From positions 115,226 through 179,225 of the forward strand of contig NZ_DATCTF010000007.1 in NCBI RefSeq assembly GCF_036568125.1: a stretch of DNA of 64,000 nucleotides, read 5' to 3'. A program made the translations under genes and the position numbers. A model generated the notes under the pieces. That model was not told where the DNA came from. It made no database searches and saw only the letters and a list, made by a program, of their open reading frames with translations. The first letter of the stretch is position 1. Each line of letters begins with the position of its first letter. Of this stretch, positions 43,767 through 52,464 are shown one piece after another. Source of the stretch: Magnetovibrio sp. (GTDB lineage: Bacteria > Pseudomonadota > Alphaproteobacteria > Rhodospirillales > Magnetovibrionaceae).

Positions 43767-45851
43767 CTAGACGTCGATGTCCTCGACGAATTGGGCGTGC
43801 TCTTGGATGTAGGCATAGCGCAGTTCGGGCTTTTTACCCATCAGGCTTTCGACCAGTTCTTCGGTGTCGTGGATGTCGTCCCAGTCTTCGGCACCGTGGC
43901 CGGTGGGCACCGTGACGCGCAACAAGATGCGGTTATCCGGGTTCATGGTGGTTTCTTTGAGCTGCGCGGGCGGCATTTCACCCAGGCCCTTAAAGCGGCT
44001 GATCTCGATCTTGCCGCGCCCGGTGAACTCGGTTTGCATCAATTCGTCCTTGTGGGCGTCGTCGCGGGCATAGATCACCTTGGCCCCTTGGCTGATGCGA
44101 TACAGCGGCGGCATGGCGATGTAAAGATGGCCATTTTCAATGAGTTTTGGTGTTTCCTTAAAGAAGAATGTCATCAATAGAGACGCAATGTGCGCACCGT
44201 CCACGTCGGCGTCGGTCATGATGATGACCTTTTCGTAGCGCAGCGCTTCGTCGTCGTAGGCCTTGCGCGTGCCGCAGCCCAGCGCCTCGACCAGATCGGA
44301 CAGTTCCTGATTGGCCTTGAGCTTGTCGGCGGTGGCCGAGGCGACGTTGAGGATCTTGCCGCGCAACGGCAAGATCGCCTGGGTCTTGCGGTCGCGGGCC
44401 TGTTTGGCGGAACCGCCGGCGCTGTCGCCTTCGACGATGAACAGTTCGGTGCCCAGCGCCGAGGTCTGGCTGCAATCGGACAGTTTGCCCGGCAAGCGCA
44501 GCTTTTTGGTCAGCGATTTGCGCTTGGTTTCTTGGTCCAGGCGGCGCCGCGTGCGGATATTGGCGCGTTCCACGGCATTGTCGAGCAGCACCTGTGCCAC
44601 TTTGGGGTCGCTCGAAAGCCAATGGTCGAAGCGGTCGCGCACGGCGTTTTCCACCAGCCGCGCGGCTTCGGCGGTGGCCAGCTTGTCCTTGGTCTGGCCC
44701 TGAAATTGCGGTTCGGGGATAAACGCCGACAGCATCACGCACGCGCCGCCGATCATGTCGTCGGCCATGATTTTGGCCGCGCGCTTGTCGCCGACCAGAT
44801 CGGCGTAGGCCTTGATACCCTTGGTCAGGGCCGATTTCAGACCCGATTCATGGGTGCCACCCTGGGGCGTGGGCACGGTGTTGCAATAGGAATTCAAGAA
44901 CCCGTCTTCGTCCATCGGCCACGCCACCGCCCATTCGACCCGGCCGGGACCTTCTGGAAAGTTGGCAAGGCCTTCGAACGGCAACGGCGTCACGGTGCGC
45001 CGTTCCTTCAACAAGCTGGCGATATAATCCGCCAAGCCGCCGGGGAAGTGCAGTTCGGCCTTTTCGGGGACGTCCTTGTCTTCCTTGTCTTTCAGCAGCG
45101 CCGCATCGCAGCTCCAGCGGATTTTGACGCCGCGATAGAGATAGGCTTTGGAGCGCACCATGCGAAACAGGGTGTGGGGGCGAAAATGCACCCGGGTGCC
45201 GAAAATGTCGGTGTCGGGCACGAACGAAACCGTGGTGCCGCGCCGGTTGTTGACCGGGCCGAGGCTTTCCAGCGCAGAGGTCGGCAGACCGCGCGAATAG
45301 GATTGCCGATAAAGCTGCTTGTCCTTGGCGACCTCGACGATCAGTTCCGACGACAGGGCATTGACCACCGACGAGCCGACGCCGTGCAGACCGCCCGAGG
45401 TCTCGTAAGCGCCGCCGCCGAATTTGCCGCCCGCGTGCAAGGTGGTGAAAATCACCTCCAGCGCCGACTTGTCCTTAAATTTCGGATGTGGATCGACCGG
45501 AATGCCGCGGCCGTTGTCGCGCACCACCAGTCGGTTGCCCGGCTCCAAGATAACTTCGATGACGCTGGCGTGACCGGCGACCGCTTCGTCCATGGAGTTG
45601 TCGAGGATTTCTGCCGCGAGGTGATGATAGGCGCGCTCGTCCGTACCGCCGATGTACATGCCGGGGCGTTTGCGCACCGGTTCCAGCCCTTCCAAGACCT
45701 CGATATCGGCCGCCGTGTAGGCGTCGCCGCCAACGGGCTTGGGGCCGCCGCTCGGCACGGATTGAGATGAGGCCTTTTTCGCCGCGGGTTTGGCGGGCGC
45801 GGGCTTGGGGGCTTTCTTCGGGGTGTCGTCGGCTTCGAACAGGTCGCTCAT
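43767..45851 (-). CDS. parE: DNA topoisomerase IV subunit B
   Basis: ATP-binding subunit of topoisomerase IV, which decatenates chromosomes. The 694-residue protein begins with an alphaproteobacterial Lys/Ala/Pro-rich extension and then the GHKL core: KRPGMYIGGTDERA, DNSMDEAVAGHA, DNGRGIP and GLHGVGSSVVNALS. The C-terminal half has the TOPRIM EGDSAGGSAKQARDRK and DADVDGAHIASLL motifs; QARDRKTQAILPLRGKILNV matches ParE rather than GyrB. The length also fits ParE, as GyrB is usually longer. ParC is not in the window. Confidence 0.95.
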   Translation of the reverse strand: MSDLFEADDTPKKAPKPAPAKPAAKKASSQSVPSGGPKPVGGDAYTAADIEVLEGLEPVRKRPGMYIGGTDERAYHHLAAEILDNSMDEAVAGHASVIEVILEPGNRLVVRDNGRGIPVDPHPKFKDKSALEVIFTTLHAGGKFGGGAYETSGGLHGVGSSVVNALSSELIVEVAKDKQLYRQSYSRGLPTSALESLGPVNNRRGTTVSFVPDTDIFGTRVHFRPHTLFRMVRSKAYLYRGVKIRWSCDAALLKDKEDKDVPEKAELHFPGGLADYIASLLKERRTVTPLPFEGLANFPEGPGRVEWAVAWPMDEDGFLNSYCNTVPTPQGGTHESGLKSALTKGIKAYADLVGDKRAAKIMADDMIGGACVMLSAFIPEPQFQGQTKDKLATAEAARLVENAVRDRFDHWLSSDPKVAQVLLDNAVERANIRTRRRLDQETKRKSLTKKLRLPGKLSDCSQTSALGTELFIVEGDSAGGSAKQARDRKTQAILPLRGKILNVASATADKLKANQELSDLVEALGCGTRKAYDDEALRYEKVIIMTDADVDGAHIASLLMTFFFKETPKLIENGHLYIAMPPLYRISQGAKVIYARDDAHKDELMQTEFTGRGKIEISRFKGLGEMPPAQLKETTMNPDNRILLRVTVPTGHGAEDWDDIHDTEELVESLMGKKPELRYAYIQEHAQFVEDIDV

Positions 45852-46015
45852 GGATGGTCGTGTCTCTTAAGAATTTGTGGGCGAAGAAGCTGGCTCCGCG
45901 TGAAGCGACAGCGTATCTTAATTTTCTCGCTAACGCTTTAACGGCATCATACGGTAGTCTGGCGCAGGGAAAAGCACAAAATGCGGTGTATCGCCCCAAT
46001 GGCATTGAGGATGAA

Positions 46016-46417
46016 ATGAACGAATCGAGCCCATCCGACCAACCGAAAGGCGTGCTGGCGATCCGCCAAGTGGCGATGCCCGCCAACTTGAACGCGGGCG
46101 GCAACGTGTTCGGCGGCTGGATCTTGTCGCAAATGGACTTGGCGGGCGGCATCACCGCCAACGACCGCGCCCAAGGCCGGGTCGCCACGGTGGCCATCAC
46201 GGCGATGGAATTCCACCTGCCGGTTTTGGCCGGCGACGTGCTGTGCTGTTACGCCGACGTCACCAAGGTCGGTAACACCTCGCTGACCATTCACGTGCAG
46301 GCCTGGGTGCATCGCCGCACGGGACCGAAACTGGAAGAGCTGAAAGTCACCGAAGGCGACTTCGTGTTCGTGGCCCTGGATGAAAACGGACACAAACGGC
46401 GCGTTCCCGACGAATAG
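46016..46417 (+). CDS. Acyl-CoA thioesterase (hotdog fold)
   Basis: From MNESSPSDQPKG, with GAGG five bases upstream, the product is 133 residues. It carries the YciA-type hotdog motif: ANLNAGGNVFGGWILSQMDLAGG, in which the Asp in MDLAG is the catalytic residue, and EFHLPVLAGDVLCCYADV. Cytoplasmic acyl-CoA thioesterases of this type cleave short- to medium-chain CoA esters. It is divergent from parE. Confidence 0.92.
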   Translation: MNESSPSDQPKGVLAIRQVAMPANLNAGGNVFGGWILSQMDLAGGITANDRAQGRVATVAITAMEFHLPVLAGDVLCCYADVTKVGNTSLTIHVQAWVHRRTGPKLEELKVTEGDFVFVALDENGHKRRVPDE

Positions 46418-46458
46418 TCCCTTGAATTGTCATTCTTTACGATAGGAAGGAACATTTC

Positions 46459-46884
46459 ATGCAAAATCGTGTGCATCTCATCACCCTCGGTGTCAAGGAT
46501 ATGGCGGTGTCACGGGCGTATTACGAAGCCATGGGCTGGGTCACGTCGCCGATCAGCATGGACGAGGTGACGTTCTTTCAGGCCGGTGATCAAGTGCTGG
46601 GGCTTTACCTGCAAGAGGCGCTCGACCACGACACCGGATTGAATGGAGCGAAACCCGGCGGGGTGACCCTGGCCGTGAACGTGCAAAGCCGGGATGAGGT
46701 CGACGCCATGTACGCTAAGGCGTTGGAAGCGGGGGCCACGGTCTTGACGCGGCCCCGCGAAATGCCGTGGGGCGGTTACACCGGCTATGTCGCGGACCCC
46801 GACGGCCACCCTTGGGAATTTTCCCACGTGGCGCAATTGGTGCCGGACGAAAACGGCGCGCTGATTCTGCCCGATAGCCTTTAG
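46459..46884 (+). CDS. VOC-family (glyoxalase-like) protein
   Basis: A 141-residue VOC protein with the two beta-alpha-beta-beta-beta repeats expected: the first starts HLITLGVKDMAVSRAYYEAMGW, the second VTLAVNVQSRDEVDAMYAKAL with DPDGHPWEFSHV carrying the last metal-ligand region (Glu). Family members are lyases, dioxygenases or resistance proteins; the substrate is not predictable. It follows the thioesterase by 41 bases and converges on the small membrane peptide gene. Confidence 0.86.
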   Translation: MQNRVHLITLGVKDMAVSRAYYEAMGWVTSPISMDEVTFFQAGDQVLGLYLQEALDHDTGLNGAKPGGVTLAVNVQSRDEVDAMYAKALEAGATVLTRPREMPWGGYTGYVADPDGHPWEFSHVAQLVPDENGALILPDSL

Positions 46885-46887
46885 GCT

Positions 46888-46983
46888 TCAAACCACCATC
46901 AACAACACATATCCGGCCGTGAACAAAGCGACAACGGCGGCGGTTTCTCCGAGGATGCGTTCGAATTGATTGACGATGTTCAT
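46888..46983 (-). CDS. 31-residue single-span membrane peptide
   Basis: An ATG frame of 31 codons, MNIVNQFERILG then a hydrophobic C-terminal half (TAAVVALFTAGYVLLMVV), preceded by GGAG seven bases away. The layout is an amphipathic N-terminus and one membrane helix with the C-terminus at the membrane face. It is in the empty region behind the VOC gene, with a long AT-containing leader and a 21-base palindrome upstream. No family is recognised; the helix and ribosome site are the only support. Confidence 0.5.
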   Translation of the reverse strand: MNIVNQFERILGETAAVVALFTAGYVLLMVV

Positions 46984-47090
46984 TTGCGTTCTCCATCTTG
47001 AATGGCAACTTCTTTGAAAAAGAACAAAGCATGAACATTGGCGGGCTGTCAACGCTCTTTTTGCATCACCGTTTCGCACGTGACGGGGAA

Positions 47091-47111
47091 ATTTTGTCAC
47101 CGTGACAAAAT
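47091..47111. promoter_or_regulatory. 21-base perfect palindrome (operator candidate)
   Basis: ATTTTGTCAC-C-GTGACAAAAT is symmetric to the last base and has the form of an operator for a dimeric repressor. It lies 108 bases before the 31-residue gene (minus strand) and 115 bases before the EamA gene (plus strand), so it may control either or both. Confidence 0.6.
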
Positions 47112-47226
47112 CGGCGTCGTTTTTGCCCATCAGATAGGCTAACAATTGGGGCCTCATTCACGCATACGGTGTGTGGGGCAAACAATCCTTGCACCTATGC
47201 CGCTACGTTAAACTGGACCTCCCCGA

Positions 47227-48159
47227 ATGGTTTCGAAAATGCCGCCCGCATTGCTGCTGACGCTTTCCGCCCTGTTTTGGGGCGGGAATTTCGTCGTCGG
47301 CCGCTGGGCGCACAGCGACATTCCGCCGCTGAATTTGACCTTTTGGCGGTGGTTGGCGTCGGGCCTTATCTTGCTGCCGTTCGTGGCGCGTGGCATATGG
47401 CTGCACCGCGCCCTGATCCGCAAGCATTTTGCCTTGCTGACGGTGCTTGCGGTCACCGGCATGGTGATGTTTCACAGCTTCACCTACATCGCATTGAACA
47501 CCACCACCGCCATCAATGCCGCCGTGGTGTTGGCGAGCATGCCTATGGTCATACCGGTGATCTCGGTTTTGGTGGGTGACGAACGTCTCAGCACCCGCCA
47601 AGCCTTGGGTATTGGGATTTCGGTGTTGGGGGTGGTGGCGATCGTGTCGCGCGGGGACTGGCAGGTGTTGGTTCATTTAAGCTTCACGCCCGGCGATTTG
47701 TGGGTGCTGGGAGCGGTGTTGGCGTGGTCTGTCTATTCGGTGCTGTTGAAGCGCCTGCCCAAGGGCGAGGGACAAAAACTGCCGCCGATGGTTTTGCTGG
47801 GCACCACCAACTGGATCGCCATCGCCGTTTTGCTGCCGTTTTACCTGTGGGAATACAACACCGTCGGCGGGTTCGCGGTGGGGGTGTCGAGCTTGATGGT
47901 GATCGCCTATGTGGCGTTGTTCGCCTCCATCGCCGCGTTCGTGTGCTGGAACGCCGCCGTGCCTCAGGTGGGGGCGAACAAGGCAGGATTGTTTATTCAC
48001 CTGATCCCGCTGTTCGCGTCGATCTTTTCGATCATTTTCCTGGGCGAAAGCCTCAAGCTTTACCATTTGATCGGCATCGCGCCGATCCTGACCGGGGTCT
48101 ACCTGACCACCACCGCCAAGGCGCCGGCGGACCGTACCGCCCAGAAGAAAGACGTTTAA
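47227..48159 (+). CDS. EamA/DMT-family transporter
   Basis: A 310-residue protein with ten predicted helices in two EamA repeats; the first starts LLTLSALFWGGNFVVGRW and the second LWVLGAVLAWSVYSVLLKR. It resembles the EamA/RhaT exporters of metabolites. It begins 3 bases before the next gene's start region in the sense of a tight operon with the following MFS gene (3 bases apart). The palindrome at 47091 is its nearest candidate operator. Confidence 0.85.
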   Translation: MVSKMPPALLLTLSALFWGGNFVVGRWAHSDIPPLNLTFWRWLASGLILLPFVARGIWLHRALIRKHFALLTVLAVTGMVMFHSFTYIALNTTTAINAAVVLASMPMVIPVISVLVGDERLSTRQALGIGISVLGVVAIVSRGDWQVLVHLSFTPGDLWVLGAVLAWSVYSVLLKRLPKGEGQKLPPMVLLGTTNWIAIAVLLPFYLWEYNTVGGFAVGVSSLMVIAYVALFASIAAFVCWNAAVPQVGANKAGLFIHLIPLFASIFSIIFLGESLKLYHLIGIAPILTGVYLTTTAKAPADRTAQKKDV

Positions 48160-48162
48160 GTT

Positions 48163-49356
48163 ATGCCCGTGCAAAATTACCGTTTCACCATCTTGATGTT
48201 GGCCACGGCGCAGGGGCTTTATTTGGTCTCGGGCGTGACCTTCATCATGTTCGCCGGATTGGTCGGCCAGATGCTGGCTGACAACAAGTTGCTGGCGACC
48301 TTGCCCATCGCGGTGATGACCATCGGCACCGCGTCGAGCACCATCCCGATGTCGATCCTGATGAAGCGCATCGGTCGGCGGTTCGGCTTCCTGATCGGCG
48401 CCTCGGCCGGTGTCAGTGCCGGCGCACTGGGCGCTTACGCCATCACCGAGGGCAGCTTCGTGTTGTTTTGCCTAGCGGCTTTGGTCATGGGCATCTATCA
48501 AGCCTGCACCCAGTATTATCGATTTGCCGCAGTGGAAAGCGCGCCGATGGATTTTGTCAGCCGGGCGGTGTCGTTTGTTTTGCTGGGCGGCGTGATTTCG
48601 GCGTTGTTCGGACCGAGCCTGGCGGTTTTCAGCCGCGACTTGCTCGCCCCGGTGCCGTTTGCGGGCGGTTTCGCGATGGCCTCGCTGATCAGCGTCGCGG
48701 CGATGATCCCGTTATCGCTGGTGCGCATTCCCCGACCGATGGAAGACAGCAACCACGAAGGCGCGCGGCCGCTCGGCGTGATTGTACGCCAGCCCGCATT
48801 CATCGCGGCGGTGCTCAACGCCGCGACCAGCTATGGCTTGATGGTGTTGGTGATGACCGCGACGCCCTTGGCGATGACCGCGTGCGGGTTTGAAATGCAC
48901 GACACCGGCTCGGTCATTCAGTGGCACGTGTTGGCGATGTTCGTGCCGTCGTTTTTCACCGGCAGCTTGATCCACCGCTTCGGCGTGTTGACGATCCTGT
49001 TCAGCGGCATGGCATTGTTCATCGTCAGCGCGGTGTTCGCCACGTCGGGGATCGAAATGCTCAATTTCGGCGTCGCGTTGATCTTGCTGGGGGTGGCGTG
49101 GAACTTCCTGTTCGTCGGCGGCACCACGTTGTTGACCGAAGCCTACCAGCCGTCGGAAAAAGCCAAGACCCAAGGCATCAACGAATTCATCGTGTTCGCC
49201 TCGGCGGCCACCGGTTCGTTCGCGTCGGGGGGCTTGTTCAATCTGTCGGGATGGGACGCGGTCAACTACGGCATGGCGCCGTTTTTGGGCGTGACGTTTC
49301 TCGTCACGCTTTGGTACGCCAAAACCAAACGGGTTCAGGCGCGCGCGATGGCTTAA
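48163..49356 (+). CDS. MFS transporter
   Basis: A 397-residue protein with twelve predicted helices. The helix-2/3 loop reads LMKRIGRRFGFLIGASAG, a variant of the MFS A-motif. It starts only three bases after the EamA gene, so both are in one transcript with the DUF3830 gene. The substrate is unknown. Confidence 0.85.
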   Translation: MPVQNYRFTILMLATAQGLYLVSGVTFIMFAGLVGQMLADNKLLATLPIAVMTIGTASSTIPMSILMKRIGRRFGFLIGASAGVSAGALGAYAITEGSFVLFCLAALVMGIYQACTQYYRFAAVESAPMDFVSRAVSFVLLGGVISALFGPSLAVFSRDLLAPVPFAGGFAMASLISVAAMIPLSLVRIPRPMEDSNHEGARPLGVIVRQPAFIAAVLNAATSYGLMVLVMTATPLAMTACGFEMHDTGSVIQWHVLAMFVPSFFTGSLIHRFGVLTILFSGMALFIVSAVFATSGIEMLNFGVALILLGVAWNFLFVGGTTLLTEAYQPSEKAKTQGINEFIVFASAATGSFASGGLFNLSGWDAVNYGMAPFLGVTFLVTLWYAKTKRVQARAMA

Positions 49357-49367
49357 GGAGGCTGATG

Positions 49368-49781
49368 ATGGAGTATCTCAACATACAAGCGGGGCCGTTT
49401 GCGTTTCGCGCCAAGTTTGAGCGCGAACGCGCGCCGAAAACCTGTGCCCGGTTTATGGAGCTGCTGCCGTTCGAAAACAAGGTCATTCATTCGCGTTGGA
49501 GCGGCGAGGCGGTGTGGATTCCGCTGGGCGATTTCGACGCCCAGGTGGACTTTGAAAACCACACCTGCCATCCGTCGCGCGGCGACATCTTGCTCTATCC
49601 CGGCGGCTATAGCGAAACGGAAATCTTGTTCGCTTACGGCAGTTCCAGCTTCGCCAGCAAAATGGGCAATCTGGCGGGCAATCACTTCCTCACCGTGGTC
49701 GAAGGTCAAGACCGGCTGTTGGAATTCGGCAATCACGTCTTGTGGCACGGCGCGCAGGAAATCCGCTTTTATCCAGACTGA
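49368..49781 (+). CDS. DUF3830-family protein
   Basis: Two consecutive ATGs follow AGGAGG; the second has better spacing and gives 137 residues. The protein has the DUF3830 pattern: FRAKFERERAPKTCARFMELLPF, then HSRWSGEAVWIP and GDILLYPGGYSETEILFAYG. The fold is probably cyclophilin-like, and family members occur next to amino-acid or amide metabolism genes, but no activity is established. It is the last gene of a transporter operon and ends three bases from the convergent rlmJ. Confidence 0.85.
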   Translation: MEYLNIQAGPFAFRAKFERERAPKTCARFMELLPFENKVIHSRWSGEAVWIPLGDFDAQVDFENHTCHPSRGDILLYPGGYSETEILFAYGSSSFASKMGNLAGNHFLTVVEGQDRLLEFGNHVLWHGAQEIRFYPD

Positions 49782-49784
49782 CGC

Positions 49785-50570
49785 TTAAAACGGATATGGC
49801 CAGGTGAACGCGTCGATGGCGGGCTGAAATGCTTTTGGCAGGTTGACCGCGACCAGACCGCTGCCGAACATGCCGCGCACGTTTTCGGGTTTGGCGAAGT
49901 GCATTTCGCTGCGGTGAAAACCGGGCAACATGGCGTCTTCCAGTGCGCCGACCATGTCTTTGTAGTATCCCGCCTTCAGCATCGGATACCACAGCAAGAT
50001 GATGCCGTCCGTCCACTTGGCGTTGAGGTCGATGATGAATTCGGCCGTCAGGGTGTATTCGCTTTTGATTTCGAAACTGGGATCGATCAGCACCAGTCCG
50101 CGTTTCGGCGTCGGTGGCGCCATTTCGTAGGTCGCCTCGAAACCATCGCGGCGTTGGATGGAGATGTTCTTTTTATCGCCCAGCAAATGTTCCAGCGCGG
50201 CGTGTTCCTGGGGATGCAGTTCCATCAAATGAATGCTGTCTTGGGGGCGCAGCAGGGTATCGGCGATCAGTGGCGAGCCCGGATACGCAGCCGGGCCGTG
50301 TCGGCGCCGGGTCTTGGCGATGACCTTGGCCAACGGATGGCTGGGCGGCAGTTTGCCGTCTTTGAGCAAACGCACGATGCCTTGTTGCGCTTCACGGGTT
50401 TTTTTCGCTTCCGGTGAGGTCAGGCTGTACAGGCCACGACCGGCGTGGGTTTCGATCAAGGTGAGCGGTTCGTCCACGGCGCTCAGGCGCACCAGCAGAC
50501 GCGCCAGGGCGGCGTGTTTGTGAACGTCCGCCGGGCAACCGGCATGGTAGGCGTGTTGGTAAGACAGCAT
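49785..50570 (-). CDS. rlmJ: 23S rRNA (adenine-N6)-methyltransferase RlmJ-like
   Basis: From MLSYQHAYHAGCPADV the product is 261 residues. RlmJ methylates A2030 of 23S rRNA. The N-terminal YQHAYHAG and CPADVHKH segments are diagnostic, as is the DHLLMELHPQE-like block HLMELHPQE. One point is unusual: the adenine-methyltransferase catalytic motif, usually DPP[YF], reads DPSF here (LIDPSFEIKSEY). The remaining SAM motifs appear intact. The substitution removes one of the two prolines that shape the active site, so activity should be tested rather than assumed. Confidence 0.88.
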   Translation of the reverse strand: MLSYQHAYHAGCPADVHKHAALARLLVRLSAVDEPLTLIETHAGRGLYSLTSPEAKKTREAQQGIVRLLKDGKLPPSHPLAKVIAKTRRRHGPAAYPGSPLIADTLLRPQDSIHLMELHPQEHAALEHLLGDKKNISIQRRDGFEATYEMAPPTPKRGLVLIDPSFEIKSEYTLTAEFIIDLNAKWTDGIILLWYPMLKAGYYKDMVGALEDAMLPGFHRSEMHFAKPENVRGMFGSGLVAVNLPKAFQPAIDAFTWPYPF

Positions 50571-50605
50571 GGCTGTGGTCGCTCTGTCCGATCGAAACAA
50601 AAACA

Positions 50606-50637
50606 GGGCGGACGATTCAAACCTGAACCGTCCGCCC
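50606..50637 (-). terminator. Terminator downstream of AsmA-like gene
   Basis: A 9-bp stem GGGCGGACG/CGTCCGCCC, one mismatch and four more pairs, followed on the minus strand by TGTTTTTGTTT. It ends the upstream 294-residue protein gene just before rlmJ. Confidence 0.88.
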
Positions 50638-50657
50638 ATGCAGGAAGTACATCAGGT

Positions 50658-51542
50658 TCAGTTGCCGAACAAGCCTTTCACTGCGCCGCCGATGCCTTCG
50701 GCCGCACCGCCGAGCTTTTCGCCCACCGCGTCGCCGACCCCGGCACCTGCACCGCCGAGCTTGTCGGTCGCACCTTTCAGCGCGCCTTCGGCGGCGTCTT
50801 GGGCCGCTTTACCGATTTCCGCGGCTTTACCGGAGATGTCGGCCAAGCCCAATTGCGACAGATCCAGCGAGCTGGCTGCGCCACCGGCTTTGTCGGTGAT
50901 GGCGGCGATCAGCTGGTTGACCACTTCGGCGGGGCTTGCGCCGCCTTCGTCCTTGCCGATGTCTTTGAGGTGGATGTCGGGCAGCGGAGTGGTCAGCGTC
51001 TTGCCCTGCATCAGGCTGGCGGAAACGTTGACCTTGCCGTTCTTGAAGTAGAAGTTGTTGATGACGATCTTCGGGCCTTCCTTGCCGGCTTCGGCCGGTT
51101 CAGAGGGCGCCGCCGAGCCTGCTTTTTCAGGGCCGCTCATGACCTTCATGAAGTTTTCGACATTTTTCTGAATGGCCGCGATGTTGGAGCCGCCGGAGCC
51201 GATTTCGTAGGTGACTTCGGGGGCGTTGACCATGACTTCGTCGATGACGATCACGTCCGGCGACCAGTCCTTGGCGATCTTCACGCTGATCTCGCCGAGG
51301 CTGATGGCGCGATCGGTCTTGAAGCCTGCCGGGTTGGCGACGGTGAGGCCGCGCAAGCCCGCCTTGAGGTCGGTGAGGCTGATGTCCACGGCATCCAGCG
51401 CGACGGCCACTTGGGTGGCGCGGGTGCCTTGTTCTTCGATCACCGATTCGACGATCTTACCGGCATTTTGCGACAGGTAATAAACACCCACCGCGATGGC
51501 GACGATAATCACGCCCAGTCCGATGGCGATTTTCTTGAACAT
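50658..51542 (-). CDS. AsmA-like membrane-anchored protein
   Basis: A 294-residue protein with one N-terminal helix (MFKKIAIGLGVIIVAIAVGVYYL) and then a periplasmic domain. The early part (SLTDLKAGLRGLTVANPAGFKTD...ISLGEISVKI) resembles the AsmA/DUF748 start of lipid-transport or assembly proteins. The C-terminal 80 residues are Gly/Ala-rich and repeat the pattern AAEIGKAAQDAAEGALKG / GGAAEGIGGAVKG, which is low complexity. Function is not established; envelope biogenesis is the likely setting. Confidence 0.68.
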   Translation of the reverse strand: MFKKIAIGLGVIIVAIAVGVYYLSQNAGKIVESVIEEQGTRATQVAVALDAVDISLTDLKAGLRGLTVANPAGFKTDRAISLGEISVKIAKDWSPDVIVIDEVMVNAPEVTYEIGSGGSNIAAIQKNVENFMKVMSGPEKAGSAAPSEPAEAGKEGPKIVINNFYFKNGKVNVSASLMQGKTLTTPLPDIHLKDIGKDEGGASPAEVVNQLIAAITDKAGGAASSLDLSQLGLADISGKAAEIGKAAQDAAEGALKGATDKLGGAGAGVGDAVGEKLGGAAEGIGGAVKGLFGN

Positions 51543-51780
51543 GGGGCTCTCCTCCCTATGAAGTGCTTGATAAATATTTGTATTGATTATGAACCGAGAG
51601 CGCTAAAGGTGCAATCGACAGCGCCGGCAATTGACCAAATAATGTTGATGCCATCGCAGAAAATGCCCATATACGTGCGTATGAATGTATCGTTACGCGT
51701 CTGTCTCGATTTGGTCATATTCGTGTGCCAATTATTCAGGACCAAGGACAGCGTGATTGACCAAAGGTAGACCTCCCCAT

Positions 51781-52464
51781 ATGAACAGTTTCAATGTCCC
51801 CTCCATCAACATCAAAGCCCTAAGCCCGTCTGGCTCGCGCGAGGTCGTCGGCGTTTTGCTGGCCGGCGGACGTTCCAGCCGGTTTGGCGGCGATGACAAA
51901 TGTTTGCAGTTGCTCAATGGCAAGACCATGTTGGAGCGCGTGGCTCTCAAAGCCGCCCCTCAGGTCGGTGCGCTGGTGCTTAACGCCAACGGTGACACCA
52001 ACCGCTTTCCCGACCTTGGCATGCCGGTGATCAAAGACAGCATCGACGATTTCGCCGGTCCGCTGGCGGGTGTGTTGACGGCCATGGATTTCGCCGCCAA
52101 GCACGTGCCCCAAGCGCGCTGGGTGGCCAGTTTCGCCACCGACGCTCCGTTCGTGCCAGGCAATTGGGTGAGCCGCGTGCTGGCTGCGATCACCCGCGAA
52201 GGCGCCGACATGGGCACAGTGTCGTCAAACGACAACACCCATCCGGTGTTCGGTCTGTGGCCGGTCAGCCTGCGTTTTGAGCTGCGCAAAGCCATGGAAC
52301 GTGAAGATATTCGCAAAGTCCGCGCCTGGACGTCGCGCTACAAGGTTGCGACGGTGGCGTACGAGTTGGGCGAGATCGATCCGTTCTTCAACATCAACAC
52401 CCAAGACGACCTGAACGACGCGGAAAACCGTTTGGCCAGCACCTCACGCGCCGACGCTGGTTAA
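51781..52464 (+). CDS. mobA: Molybdenum cofactor guanylyltransferase
   Basis: Adds GMP to molybdopterin to make the MGD cofactor of DMSO-reductase-family enzymes. From MNSFNVPSINIK the product is 227 residues. The nucleotide-binding signature GVLLAGGRSSRFGGDDK is clear, with DDFAGPLAGVLTAM and the FFNINTQDDL C-terminal block. A TTG start eight codons earlier is less likely. It overlaps the end of the convergent kinase gene by 21 bases. Confidence 0.95.
   Translation: MNSFNVPSINIKALSPSGSREVVGVLLAGGRSSRFGGDDKCLQLLNGKTMLERVALKAAPQVGALVLNANGDTNRFPDLGMPVIKDSIDDFAGPLAGVLTAMDFAAKHVPQARWVASFATDAPFVPGNWVSRVLAAITREGADMGTVSSNDNTHPVFGLWPVSLRFELRKAMEREDIRKVRAWTSRYKVATVAYELGEIDPFFNINTQDDLNDAENRLASTSRADAG

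Noticed and set aside
44190..45770. 526-codon plus-strand frame opposite parE
   Set aside because: Antisense shadow of a highly conserved housekeeping gene.
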